Source of the DNA: Lysinibacillus fusiformis
GTDB taxonomy: Bacteria > Bacillota > Bacilli > Bacillales_A > Planococcaceae
Assembly (NCBI RefSeq): GCF_016925635.1
Contig: NZ_CP070490.1
Location: 682,001 to 746,000 of the forward strand
Direction: 5' to 3'
DNA length: 64,000 bases
The notes beneath the pieces are model-generated. The model was not told the origin of the DNA. It made no database searches and saw nothing but the letters and a program-made list of their open reading frames with translations. Positions within the stretch are counted from its first letter, which is position 1, and each line of letters opens with the position of its first letter. Below are positions 1-8,589 of the stretch, in pieces. Position numbers and translations under genes: made by a program.

Positions 1-2128
1 CTCGCTCTACCTGTTCGTACTTTATATGATCAAAACTCGAACCCGATGTTCTTCCACTTAAAAGCGAGCGATATTGATCCGCCTCTTGCGCCGTTAATAC
101 CATTTCATTGCGATGTAATAGCGCCCGGTAATTATTCGATGGTACTCTTGCCAGTCCATGATAATGTGAGCCATCCGGTTTACCACCGTTCCCCGGTATC
201 AACTTCTTGGCCCAACTAACGGCGCCAGAACCGATTTTACCGATCCAATCGGGCATTTTGATATTGCCTAAAATCGACGCAAACTCTTTAAGATAGCCTG
301 CTGCTGTGCTAATCCAGTTACCCACAGTCTGGAATACTGGAGTCAATGCTTTTACGATTTCCGTAGCTGCTCCGAACGCTTGCGTAAATGCGCCCGCCAG
401 AAATGCTACAAATGGTCCAACGATTGTGTCCCATCCCAAACGTAATACCTGGAATACTACGCCAAGCACCGCACCAAACAACTTGAGAATTGGTCCAGTT
501 ACTCCCCAGAACATCTGAAACGCCGCTGTAATGAACTGAATCGCTGGAGCAAGTACGTTATTCCACGCTAGAACAGCAATATCAGCGATAATCTTTAAAT
601 TCGTCCATAATCCGTTTAAGATTGGCTTCACAATGCCCCATAACGATTGAAGTACCGGCACTACAACGTTGTATATCGAGGTAAATACTGATGAAAACTG
701 TTCCTTCATCGTTGCAACTCGCGTCATAATGGCGTTGATTTGATCCGATGAAAACAAAGCCTTTAGCACGCCTCTAACTCCGCCTACCTTAAATAAATCG
801 AATAATGCACGTACTTTCGTTTTGATTCCGTCCACTACCGAGTTAATCTGATTCGCTATATCTGGAGGAAATAGCGCACTAATTAAGCCGCCTGCCCCTC
901 CTGTTTTAAAAGCACTCCATAACGTTTTAACCTTGCCGACAATGCTGTCAATGATTCCTCTAAACGTTTCACTATTGTCGTAAAGAGCCTTAAATCCAAC
1001 GGCTGCAGCTGATATCCCCATTGCTATTAGCGCTATTGGATTCGAAAGAGCCGCGATTGTACCCACGACCGCAAGAGCGCCAACAAACGTTGCGAATGCG
1101 CCAGCAGCATAAGCGATTGGTTTGCGCCATCTTACGAATAAATCGTAAAGACCGATTGCTTTGTCGGTTACTTTGCCGAGCAGTCCGCCTAATTTATCGG
1201 ATAGTGATTTCACGTCAATTTTAGTATCGATTGCGTCATTAATACGTTGTAGGAAGGCCCCTAACTTTGTATTCGATTCAGCACCCATATCACGGAAAAA
1301 CGTACCTAGGCGTTCCTTTAAGGAATTAAATCTGCCCAAGGTTGTAGAACCCATAGCCTCAACTGTATTTTGAGTGATATTCATTTTATTTAAAGCCTTA
1401 TCTATCCCCGCAAGTTGCTCCTCGAATGAGCCACCTTTAACATCATTCAAGATGTTTTTATCGAGGTTAAATACCTCACGTAAAGAAATCGTATCACCAG
1501 ATGATAGCTCGCGAAGGCCACGAACGGCATCATCGATTGATTTCGTTGGATCACTGGCAACAAGACGCTCAACAAGCTTCCACGCGGTTCCAAGTTGTTT
1601 CATGTCTTTAGTTAGCGTAAGAAGTCCCTTTGACCCTGCGAACATGTCGCCTGAGTTAAGCAACGGTGAATCGATTGCCATTTTATCGACCATCTTCATG
1701 TATTGCTTCGTTGCATTATCGTCCTGGAATGCGGCTTGTATAATCGCCTTTGACTGTTCGAACTTAGCAGCCTCGCCAATCGTTGCATTCAGTAATTTTG
1801 CCGCCCCATTTGCACCGATGTAAGCGCCAGCCAGACCTATTAATGCGCTCTGCATACCGCCAAGTGAAGCGCTAAGTCCGTTAGTTCCAACACGGAGACT
1901 ATTGACTCTTGTCGCAAACAGTCCAGTAGACGTATTAGCATGGTTAGTCTCAGCAACGAATCGTCCCAGTGAATCGTGAAGTCGTCCGTTAGCATCTCGG
2001 TAATGGTTCATGCCTTGCGCCGCTGTATGGCTCGTTTGTGTCATGCGGTTCATCATCTGCGTTATACGGCGTAGACGAGAAGTTCCCTGATCGCGAACCC
2101 GGAATACTGCGGTTAGATTTACGGCCAT
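1..2128 (-). CDS. phage tail tape measure protein (3' end beyond window)
   Basis: The frame is open from the ATG at 2126-2128 to the left edge, so about 709 codons are visible and the C-terminus is missing. The N-terminal third is polar and includes a segment of the tape-measure N-terminal type (LLNSGDMFAGSKG, then LKERLGTFFRDMGAE). A long Ala/Gly-rich hydrophobic stretch (IAYAAGAFATFVGALAVVG) and several repeated hydrophobic blocks follow. Close to the edge is the motif GLARVPSNNYRALLHRNE followed by MVLTAQEA, common in tape measure proteins of Gram-positive siphophages. Such proteins set tail length and help DNA entry. The gene starts one base after the stop of the 106-aa gene, so the two are probably co-translated. 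Confidence 0.88.
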   Translation of the reverse strand, partial: MAVNLTAVFRVRDQGTSRLRRITQMMNRMTQTSHTAAQGMNHYRDANGRLHDSLGRFVAETNHANTSTGLFATRVNSLRVGTNGLSASLGGMQSALIGLAGAYIGANGAAKLLNATIGEAAKFEQSKAIIQAAFQDDNATKQYMKMVDKMAIDSPLLNSGDMFAGSKGLLTLTKDMKQLGTAWKLVERLVASDPTKSIDDAVRGLRELSSGDTISLREVFNLDKNILNDVKGGSFEEQLAGIDKALNKMNITQNTVEAMGSTTLGRFNSLKERLGTFFRDMGAESNTKLGAFLQRINDAIDTKIDVKSLSDKLGGLLGKVTDKAIGLYDLFVRWRKPIAYAAGAFATFVGALAVVGTIAALSNPIALIAMGISAAAVGFKALYDNSETFRGIIDSIVGKVKTLWSAFKTGGAGGLISALFPPDIANQINSVVDGIKTKVRALFDLFKVGGVRGVLKALFSSDQINAIMTRVATMKEQFSSVFTSIYNVVVPVLQSLWGIVKPILNGLWTNLKIIADIAVLAWNNVLAPAIQFITAAFQMFWGVTGPILKLFGAVLGVVFQVLRLGWDTIVGPFVAFLAGAFTQAFGAATEIVKALTPVFQTVGNWISTAAGYLKEFASILGNIKMPDWIGKIGSGAVSWAKKLIPGNGGKPDGSHYHGLARVPSNNYRALLHRNEMVLTAQEADQYRSLLSGRTSGSSFDHIKYEQVER

Positions 2129-2129
2129 A

Positions 2130-2450
2130 TCAGACGCCCCCAATACGCTCGGAGACTTTTATGATCTCCGCAAAAACATCGTCACTTTGTCTAAGAGCCT
2201 GTTTTCTAAATTTCTCTTTATTTGTCCTTAAATATTTAACTACTAATTCAATGGATTCTTTAACATCGCTCGATAGCTTAGTTAGTTCAGGATCAACAAC
2301 TCCATTAAGTTGGAATTTTAATGATTCAAGTTCTCGCACCCTATCTTTGTGACCACCATTTGCTCTGAAAAAGTTAGGCGGCAACGAGTTCATTGCGAGT
2401 AAGCTTGCGTCTTTTATGATTGCTAGTTGTTGTTCGGCCGTTAATTCCAT
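2130..2450 (-). CDS. small phage protein upstream of tape measure gene
   Basis: 106 aa from the ATG at 2448-2450, which has a strong AGGAGG nine bases upstream. The frame is also open up to 2522, but that longer start has no ribosome binding site and would overlap the previous gene. The protein is mostly helical and charged (MELTAEQQLAIIKDASLLAM at the start, then IELVVKYLRTNKEKFRKQA). By position, directly before the tape measure gene, it could be a tail assembly chaperone, but I recognise no family and see no slippery heptamer of the usual chaperone frameshift. Confidence 0.7.
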   Translation of the reverse strand: MELTAEQQLAIIKDASLLAMNSLPPNFFRANGGHKDRVRELESLKFQLNGVVDPELTKLSSDVKESIELVVKYLRTNKEKFRKQALRQSDDVFAEIIKVSERIGGV

Positions 2451-2514
2451 CCCTTGTGTCCTCCTCGTTGTTTTTATGGAAATAAGAAAAGACGGAACTA
2501 AGTCCGCCCAATTG

Positions 2515-3282
2515 TTATTCAATTACATTTGTTCCCTCCATGCCTGCAAAAGTTTGTACTGTGCCGTCGAGAATACCAATGGCCTTTTCTGGTGAATTAA
2601 TGTGATTTGCGATAGAGCCAATATACGTTTTAATCGTGTTATGTTGAGGCGTACCCTCACGGAACAATTTGATATTCTCACCATCGCTAAAGTACGCTAG
2701 GATATCGTTAGCCTTTGCAACTTCCGGAGTAGTAGCCTTTTCCTCGACGCGAGAATAAACGCGTGTTAGTGCTTGTTTATGTTTTGGACTGTCATCGATA
2801 GTAGTTACTGCCTGGATAAACGTCGGGAACACTTTTTGAAGTTCCGAAGCGTAGTAAGGTTCATCACCATATTTCGATTGGAAAGCGTCAATTGCTTTGA
2901 TAGCTGTATCTGCGTTTGTATTAAGCATGATAGACGTCTGCAAGGCAGCGAGTTCTTGTTCAAACAACTTAACGTCAACTGCATTGGACGGAGGTTTAAT
3001 AGCTTCCGTTTTCATCTTTTTAGCAAGTGCTGTAGCTTCTGTAGCAACCTTCGCATATGTGGCTTTTTCTTTTGCTACGAGCTCGAATACTTCGCGTGCA
3101 GCTTCTCGCTCTAACTCCTCTATTTTGGCTTTTTGACCATGAGCTGTAAGGTGTTTGTCTGCTCTAATTTTTGATATTTCCTCAGCCATTCCTTGCTTTA
3201 GTTGAGTAGCAATCGTTGTACCGAATTTCGATTTAATTTCGTAACCTTTGTCAAATAACTCGTTTAATTTTTGGATTGTCAT
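2515..3282 (-). CDS. hypothetical phage protein, coiled-coil N-terminal half
   Basis: 255 aa, start ATG preceded by AAGGGG. The N-terminal half is rich in Lys, Glu and Ala and predicted helical (KIEELEREAAREVFELVAKE), so coiled coil is likely. The C-terminal half is less charged. There is no membrane segment, signal peptide or catalytic motif that I recognise. It precedes the 106-aa gene and the tape measure gene on the same strand and probably belongs to the same late transcript. It is not an obvious tail tube or capsid protein. Its function is unknown. Confidence 0.75.
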   Translation of the reverse strand: MTIQKLNELFDKGYEIKSKFGTTIATQLKQGMAEEISKIRADKHLTAHGQKAKIEELEREAAREVFELVAKEKATYAKVATEATALAKKMKTEAIKPPSNAVDVKLFEQELAALQTSIMLNTNADTAIKAIDAFQSKYGDEPYYASELQKVFPTFIQAVTTIDDSPKHKQALTRVYSRVEEKATTPEVAKANDILAYFSDGENIKLFREGTPQHNTIKTYIGSIANHINSPEKAIGILDGTVQTFAGMEGTNVIE

Positions 3283-3425
3283 AATGTTAAATATCCCCTT
3301 TATTTGTTAGTTTTTTTATTTAGTTGTGCAATGGTGAGATCAACAATAATTAATCACCATCACAAAACGCTTTACTTTCAATATCTATTGTGTTAATATG
3401 ATATTATGGTTAATTATGTTTAATT

Positions 3426-3626
3426 TTAAAATTTATCAGCAAAAATAGAAGAAGTTTCGTCAGATTGTATTTTTTGAATGATCTTTGCACGCGTTAACAA
3501 ACTCATCGTACGCGCGCCACTCTCGATATTAGATATCGTGCTGCAACCTACACCTACCAACTCCGCAAACTCCTTTTGTGTCATAACTAAAGTCTCGCGC
3601 AATTTCTTTAACTGTTCGCCCGTCAT
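3426..3626 (-). CDS. XRE/Cro-type small DNA-binding regulator
   Basis: 66 aa, made almost entirely of a Cro/C1-type helix-turn-helix: LKKLRETLVMTQKEFAELVG, then VGCSTISNIESGARTM, where the recognition helix follows the canonical Q-x3-A-x2-VG turn. The start is preceded by AAAGGAGGAAAAC. It lies between the late-type genes and the replication-type genes of the element and may control transcription of the 255-aa gene, whose upstream region begins about 140 bp away. Cro-like proteins of this size act as dimers on short palindromes. Confidence 0.85.
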   Translation of the reverse strand: MTGEQLKKLRETLVMTQKEFAELVGVGCSTISNIESGARTMSLLTRAKIIQKIQSDETSSIFADKF

Positions 3627-3682
3627 ATCGTTTTCCTCCTTTTAATATCGTTTGCACACATAATACTCAAAATAAATACGGG

Positions 3683-4657
3683 CTATCGCCCCTTATACCA
3701 GTTAAGGGGATTTTTCGACGTATATTCGACCTTTCCGGTAGAAATATTTACGGTTAAAAACGGCTTAAACTCATGCTGCTCTAACGGTTTAGGACGTCGA
3801 TTCCCTTTAATTGGCGAGGTCACAATCCCTTCGGCATACCTACCTTCAATCGCATCTATCGACTTTGCAACTTCGCGCAGTCGGACTTCATCCCCGATAT
3901 GCTCCGATGTCTGTTCTACATAGAAATATACCGGCAAATACGAGCCGTGTTGCAAGAAGCGTTTAGTAGCATCATGGTCTGCCTTACGACAAGTATCACA
4001 GCAATATCGACTATCAACCCTTTTCGGATCATCCCCGCGAATGTTATCGCCTTCAATCGGAAACATATTTAAGCAGTATTTATAGCGACAACCACGGAAT
4101 TTCTTACGTTCCGCTCGATAATACTCCCAATCTAAACGGTCAGTGTACGTAACTAAGGCTGAATTACCAAAAATGAGCAAACGCATCAAATACGTAGCGA
4201 TTGAATACCACTCCATGACCGATCGAATATCGTTATATAAATCTGGCAACGTAAAGTCAGAGCGTTCTACGTATGAGCGATCAGTGACCGGAGGAGACGT
4301 GCGAGCCTTTTCTTGCTCAGCACTTTCCGATTCCTTCACTCTCTGCAACGCCTCATATTCTAACGAACCCTTTGGCGCACGCTTTAAATACACATCATCA
4401 ACATTCGCAAATCGTTCTAGGATAGACGGCTTTTTCGACTTCGGAAAATCTTTACTATATAACGGTTTATGTCGCGCTTTCAGAATCTTATGTGTGAATA
4501 CAGAATCAGGATATACATTTCCATACGTTATCGGAATACCGTCGGCTTCTGCGATTTCAATTAGTGCGCGACCAACTGGGCGAGATTTTGGTGTGATTGC
4601 TTCCATTATTCCATTCACTTTAGTTGTTACAGCCATTTCAGTAGTTTTAGTAGTCAT
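3683..4657 (-). CDS. putative zinc-binding protein of the mobile element
   Basis: 324 aa with ATG preceded by AAGGGGAG. In the middle is a cysteine cluster that looks like a treble-clef or CGNR-like zinc site: CRYKYCLNMF, then about 20 residues later RYCCDTCRKADHDATKRF. The C-x3-C and CC-x2-C pairs could bind one zinc. The N-terminal 110 residues are basic and rich in Pro, Ser and Lys. It directly follows the primase gene, separated only by an 82-bp gap that contains a 34-bp repeat. A role in DNA binding or replication of the element is inferred from the zinc site and the neighbour. The family is not recognised. Confidence 0.7.
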   Translation of the reverse strand: MTTKTTEMAVTTKVNGIMEAITPKSRPVGRALIEIAEADGIPITYGNVYPDSVFTHKILKARHKPLYSKDFPKSKKPSILERFANVDDVYLKRAPKGSLEYEALQRVKESESAEQEKARTSPPVTDRSYVERSDFTLPDLYNDIRSVMEWYSIATYLMRLLIFGNSALVTYTDRLDWEYYRAERKKFRGCRYKYCLNMFPIEGDNIRGDDPKRVDSRYCCDTCRKADHDATKRFLQHGSYLPVYFYVEQTSEHIGDEVRLREVAKSIDAIEGRYAEGIVTSPIKGNRRPKPLEQHEFKPFLTVNISTGKVEYTSKNPLNWYKGR

Positions 4658-4696
4658 ACAAACTCCCCTTTTTGTAGTTTTAGTAGTTTCACAATA

Positions 4697-4730
4697 TCCC
4701 TTTTCGGTACAAATAACTAATATATAACTA
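4697..4730. repeat. 34-bp direct repeat, copy 1 (regulatory candidate)
   Basis: Identical to 6353-6386. On the minus strand it contains two TAGTTAT words 11 bp apart (TAGTTATATATTAGTTAT) followed by TTGTACCGAAAAGGG. Beyond the identical part, both copies also have TTAACT seven bases further upstream on the minus strand. It sits between the primase stop and the start of the zinc-protein gene, where a promoter or operator is expected. Confidence 0.75.
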
Positions 4731-4739
4731 TTACCGTAG

Positions 4740-6155
4740 TTAACGAGCCCAACGATTACCTAGCTCCTTGCGTGATATGACTCTACGTAACTCTTTAATA
4801 TCTAATAGCTGGTACGTAACATCGACTAAAGACTGATTCGGCAAAACATCCACACTTTCATCGTCAGCTTGCGGTTTATCAATTAAAATTCGATAGCGAT
4901 TCGGTTTATAAAACGCATGTCCCATTTGACTACTTTTCGCTCTATCAATCTCGCCTTTGCGTGCATATTCGATAAATCCAACCTCGACTAGCCTTTTTAC
5001 AGCCGATTGTATCGTTTCATGCGATTTCGTTTCTATCATCCTCATAGCGGTTCTAGTAGTTAAATAGAAAGTCTTGCCGTACCTTTTGGACGTAATCAGC
5101 ATCGCATAAGCCAATTGTTTCTGTCGGAACGTACCAACGCCCAAAACTGCGAGTATCTCCGACTTATAGACTTTTACAGCCATATCATCGTTACCCAACT
5201 TGTAGCCACGTTCGAACGCCAATTTCACGATCCGTTCCGTTTCCTTCTGCCAATACTCCGCTGTACTGCCTTCACTGAAATATTCGTTAGGCGTAGCGAG
5301 TAAAATCGACATAATCAAATCAATCGCTTCGGCTTCTCCATACCCTTGCGAATTACAAAACGCAGCAAGTAGGACCGTCGTTTCATGGCGTGTATTACTG
5401 AATAGTAGCTGTCCGGCTTTTAGTATGCCGATAACCTTCGACTGAGCCTTTTCATGACTGACAGCCGTCACATCAACGTTAGTACGCTCAACAACTTCTC
5501 TAAATTCGGCCTCTTGTTCAGGCGTCAATTCAATCAGTGCGTCAAGTATGAGCGCATGATCCATCGGCTCAACATCGTTTAAATAATCGAATGATTCGAT
5601 AGGCTCTAGCGTTTCGCGATCAACGAACCAACAACGCGCGCCAGTCTTTTGATTTATTCCGAGAGGTAGCTTTACAGCTTGCGTATATGTCGGACGATAT
5701 TCAACCTTTTCGCTCGGCAAATCTGCAGTCTTAATTACTTGTCTGTAGAAAGACTTTGCATCATCGGACGAAATCGGCACATCAAAGAACAAATCGACAT
5801 GATAGCCTTTATTTCCGCTGAATGAAACGTGAATATCTGCTGACGGTATATTGAAATCACTCTCTAATACGTAAATCAGTTTCAATGTAGACCATCGCGC
5901 TAATGCCTGGTCGTCAGCGTAGTCTACATCGAAAGTTATAAATTTGTTAACACTGTTACCATTAAATACACCGTAAGTATTCACGCCTTTTAAATGGCGC
6001 TCTATTAAACTATCAGTCAAAGTCCACACACTTGGATTCTTATAACCGTCTAATGTGATGTAGTTCTGCTGAGTCTGGATGATGTAACGCTTACGCGCAC
6101 TAATGTAAAGCTCACTAATTTTCGCAATTGTGTCGTTCAGTTCCTGTCGTTTCAA
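4740..6155 (-). CDS. archaeo-eukaryotic-type primase with C-terminal winged helix
   Basis: 471 aa. The primase core shows the three AEP-superfamily motifs in order: FITFDVDY (Asp76 and Asp78, metal ligands), SGNKGYHVDLFF around 113-124 (sxH motif with His119), and VKLPLGIN around 161-168 (motif III region). The C-terminal part, about residues 345-405, looks like a winged helix-turn-helix. Enzymes of this type make primers for plasmid or phage replication and often act as initiators. The likely start is TTG at 6153-6155, with AAGGGG about nine bases upstream at the end of the preceding gene. The gene lies four bases after the DUF5659-like stop, so translational coupling is likely. Confidence 0.85.
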   Translation of the reverse strand: MKRQELNDTIAKISELYISARKRYIIQTQQNYITLDGYKNPSVWTLTDSLIERHLKGVNTYGVFNGNSVNKFITFDVDYADDQALARWSTLKLIYVLESDFNIPSADIHVSFSGNKGYHVDLFFDVPISSDDAKSFYRQVIKTADLPSEKVEYRPTYTQAVKLPLGINQKTGARCWFVDRETLEPIESFDYLNDVEPMDHALILDALIELTPEQEAEFREVVERTNVDVTAVSHEKAQSKVIGILKAGQLLFSNTRHETTVLLAAFCNSQGYGEAEAIDLIMSILLATPNEYFSEGSTAEYWQKETERIVKLAFERGYKLGNDDMAVKVYKSEILAVLGVGTFRQKQLAYAMLITSKRYGKTFYLTTRTAMRMIETKSHETIQSAVKRLVEVGFIEYARKGEIDRAKSSQMGHAFYKPNRYRILIDKPQADDESVDVLPNQSLVDVTYQLLDIKELRRVISRKELGNRWAR

Positions 6156-6158
6156 TCC

Positions 6159-6332
6159 TCATCGCCCCTTTTGTGATATTTCTGCTAATGACTGGTTAAA
6201 ATGTTCGTTTACCTCAAAAATGAATACAACGTTGCCCGGACGTGCCGTTGACGTATCGACATCGATCATCTTACAACCCCTCGCAAGCAAGTCACGCGCA
6301 ACTCTCATAGATAAAATACATTTCGTTAACAT
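6159..6332 (-). CDS. DUF5659-like small protein
   Basis: 57 aa from ATG at 6330-6332, with AAGGGGG seven bases upstream. A longer start at 6368 would run into the 34-bp repeat and lacks a ribosome binding site. The sequence MLTKCILSMRVARDLLARG, then a variable turn, then VVFIFEVNEHFNQSL matches the DUF5659 pattern (a short alpha/beta domain common in phages and plasmids of Bacillota). Its function is not established. It is the first gene after repeat copy 2 and is followed at once by the primase, so it is probably co-transcribed with it. Confidence 0.7.
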   Translation of the reverse strand: MLTKCILSMRVARDLLARGCKMIDVDTSTARPGNVVFIFEVNEHFNQSLAEISQKGR

Positions 6333-6352
6333 AGTAAGCCCCCTTATAAGTG

Positions 6353-6386
6353 TCCCTTTTCGGTACAAATAACTAATATATAACTA
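6353..6386. repeat. 34-bp direct repeat, copy 2 (regulatory candidate)
   Basis: Identical to 4697-4730 over 34 bases. It begins 20 bp upstream of the DUF5659-like start, again just before a minus-strand gene, and again carries TTAACT seven bases beyond the repeat. Confidence 0.75.
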
Positions 6387-6451
6387 GGAATGAAGTTAAG
6401 CAGCTAATCATTGTGCTAGGTTGGTAGTGATGCCGGATTCCAAGCTGCGTG

Positions 6452-7594
6452 TCATGCTGTTTTACCTTCTGCGTAACTGTCATAAGCGTCTTTTACTATT
6501 CCGAATAGATAAGGACTGCCGCCAACATCCGGATGCAATACCTTCATTAAATGGCGATATTGTTTCTTCATCACGTCAGCATTAGCATCGTCGCCAACAC
6601 CTAATATTTGCTTTACGTCAGTAACTTGTGGTCGATGTGAACTGAATGATTGACTGTTACCCTTACTGCTACTACCATTACGGCCACTCCAACTTTGCTT
6701 TCCGAATAGCTTTTCAGCATAAACTTCATCTATATTTGTACCTCTTGCTGCATACTCTTTGTCTAACTCAATGACACGCTCTTCAAATTTAATCAGAGTA
6801 TCAAACAACGCTCGTATGTCATCCTTTCCAGCTTTCATGTTAAGAGTTTCATACATTTCCTGTAACGTTTCATCAACTGATCTATACTTGGAATAATCAA
6901 ACGCAACACAGTCAATCAATCGCACACATTTACGAATATCTTCGTGTGAGAAATTAGCGTCAACAAGCAAAGCAATTATGCCTCTAGTCTCAATAAGCCT
7001 ACTATTTTCAGACTCATACTCACACATAAGCTCCTGCGTTTCCTTTGAAAATCCTCCAATTTCGATTGCCGTTCCTACATCAATCTCACCACTTTCAAAC
7101 ATCTCGGTATAAAACGGAATAAGATTCATTAAGGAAGATACTGACTTACCTATCTTAGTTCCAACGCTTTCTCTCGGAGGCTTGACTACCTTTTCACGTG
7201 GCACAGTTTGCTTAGAATCAGCTCCATTAACATCCTTAACCTTCTCACGGATCTTTCGGACACTTTGGTCTTTCACTTCATTAAGAAACTCCGAACGGTC
7301 GACGTCGACCGGTAACGGCAACAATTCTACTAGTTTGCTAAACGAAACTTCTTTTGCAGTCGGTATATCACGGAACTGCTCATAAACCTGAATGTACCGT
7401 CTAGCTGTGCGAGCGTTGTACCCGACAGATTCGATCCACTCAGTCCACTTACCGTCTGAAATATCCGATGTTCTAACTTCATATAAAATCCTCCCTATCT
7501 CCAGCGCCACTTCATTTTCGATTTGTTGTAAATCACGCAACTCTTGATACTTACTCGTCAGTAAAACCTCGTTATATACCTTTGCTACCGACAT
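6452..7594 (-). CDS. DUF3102-like protein fused to a C-terminal J domain
   Basis: 380 aa, ATG preceded by AAAGGGAGCG. The N-terminal 80 residues (ENEVALEIGRILYEVR, then KWTEWIESVGYNARTARRYI) fit the DUF3102/phage DNA-binding style seen in plasmid and phage proteins. The middle is Lys/Glu-rich and helical. Residues 326-380 form a J domain with the diagnostic HPD at about 354-356 inside MKVLHPDVGGSPYLF. J domains recruit and stimulate Hsp70 (DnaK). This suggests recruitment of host chaperone to a nucleoprotein complex, as lambda P and DnaJ/DnaK do in reverse, but that is inference. It is upstream of the primase on the same strand. Confidence 0.82.
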   Translation of the reverse strand: MSVAKVYNEVLLTSKYQELRDLQQIENEVALEIGRILYEVRTSDISDGKWTEWIESVGYNARTARRYIQVYEQFRDIPTAKEVSFSKLVELLPLPVDVDRSEFLNEVKDQSVRKIREKVKDVNGADSKQTVPREKVVKPPRESVGTKIGKSVSSLMNLIPFYTEMFESGEIDVGTAIEIGGFSKETQELMCEYESENSRLIETRGIIALLVDANFSHEDIRKCVRLIDCVAFDYSKYRSVDETLQEMYETLNMKAGKDDIRALFDTLIKFEERVIELDKEYAARGTNIDEVYAEKLFGKQSWSGRNGSSSKGNSQSFSSHRPQVTDVKQILGVGDDANADVMKKQYRHLMKVLHPDVGGSPYLFGIVKDAYDSYAEGKTA

Positions 7595-7773
7595 AATATC
7601 GCTCCCTTTGCTGATTATTTGCTGTATATCTCATGCCGAATGATCGACGGAATTGCCTCCTACTACATATTCCCTGTAAACATGTCCTTTTTGGAACGAA
7701 TTGATAACTACCATTTCTACTTATCTAATATAGAAAGATTCCCTGGTTCGTACACTTCTACGAAAATAAACTT

Positions 7774-8004
7774 TTATAAATTTTTCATCCTATATATAAA
7801 CAAAACTACTGCGATCGAGAATACTGTCGTTCCGTAATACCACTTTCTAAGTTCTCCTTCTTCTCCATTCGGTCCAAAGAAGAACGCATCAAACTTTTTT
7901 GAGGAACTACCTACTATTGAAACAGCTTCCGTTAATAACCGTAGGTATGCTTTTGTGTACGATTTTGCAGTCACAGGAACTTGTCCTGTTACCTTCTGTT
8001 TCAT
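7774..8004 (-). CDS. small membrane-anchored hypothetical protein
   Basis: 76 aa. The N-terminal 50 residues are soluble and basic. Residues about 57-72 form one hydrophobic helix (TTVFSIAVVLFIYRM) with a basic C-terminus, so this is a tail-anchored membrane protein. Its ATG overlaps the stop of the 139-aa gene by four bases (ATGA), which supports translation by coupling. Unknown function. The opposite strand is also open at 7619-7837, but without a ribosome binding site. Confidence 0.5.
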   Translation of the reverse strand: MKQKVTGQVPVTAKSYTKAYLRLLTEAVSIVGSSSKKFDAFFFGPNGEEGELRKWYYGTTVFSIAVVLFIYRMKNL

Positions 8005-8420
8005 ACAACCACCTCCAACAAATAATGCTCCATTTCATTTATAATTAATGCATTGTAGAAATCATTTCTTACAACATAAGTAGATTCGTTTAAATAAAAT
8101 GTCTTATTCTCACTTCCACCTAGAGTGAGTACAGTTTGCCAAGAATTATTTTCAGCCTTTGCCGTAAGTATCTGAGCTTCTCTGTCCCCAACTAATCGAG
8201 CAACAAACTCTTTGCACTTTCGGCTATATTTATCGATCATTTCTTTAACATAGCAAGGAACTGCTTTCTTTGTACGAACGTGTTTCCCTTTAGCATTGCG
8301 TCGAGTTACCCATATTTCTTGTGAATACGTACCAGTTTTTCTGATCAGCACTACACGATATTCAATGCCCCATAAACCATTTTCAGATAACCAGTGACCT
8401 TCTTTTAAGATTTTGAACAT
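8001..8420 (-). CDS. hypothetical protein of the mobile element
   Basis: 139 aa from ATG at 8418-8420, preceded by AGGAGGTTGGTAAA. The longer frame to 8492 runs through the operator-like repeats and is unlikely. The protein is small and basic, with a central segment of alternating charged residues (TRRNAKGKHVRTKKAVPCYV) and no recognised domain. It is the first gene leftward from the divergent XRE regulator at 8590 and is probably controlled by it, much as a phage early gene is controlled by its immunity repressor. Confidence 0.65.
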   Translation of the reverse strand: MFKILKEGHWLSENGLWGIEYRVVLIRKTGTYSQEIWVTRRNAKGKHVRTKKAVPCYVKEMIDKYSRKCKEFVARLVGDREAQILTAKAENNSWQTVLTLGGSENKTFYLNESTYVVRNDFYNALIINEMEHYLLEVVV

Positions 8421-8435
8421 TTTACCAACCTCCTG

Positions 8436-8572
8436 ATATCCTTTTATACGTTTAAGAGTATAATTGTTAGAAAAAAATATGCGTCTTTTCATACGCCTAA
8501 GAGTATAATAACTTTTAAAATATTGCGTGTCAACATTTTATTCGCATAAACGTATAAAAGTATGATAAACTT
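8436..8572. promoter_or_regulatory. divergent promoter/operator region with three related sites
   Basis: Between the two divergent genes are three related words. TATACGTTTAAGAGTATA lies near 8445-8462 and CATACGCCTAAGAGTATA near 8490-8507. A third, degenerate site on the other strand (CATACTTTTATACGTTTATG) lies around 8544-8563. The first two have inverted ends (TATAC/GTATA or ATAC/GTAT). A TATGAT at 8561-8566 fits a -10 box for the plus-strand XRE gene and overlaps the third site, so autoregulation is plausible. Confidence 0.6.
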
Positions 8573-8589
8573 TAATTGAGGTGATAAAA

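Noticed and set aside
2130..2522. Tail chaperone pair made by programmed frameshift
   Set aside because: No slippery heptamer at the end of the 255-aa gene, and the 106-aa gene has its own strong ribosome binding site at a later start.
7619..7837. Plus-strand 72-aa gene
   Set aside because: No ribosome binding site, low-complexity composition, and overlap with the better supported minus-strand gene at 7774-8004.
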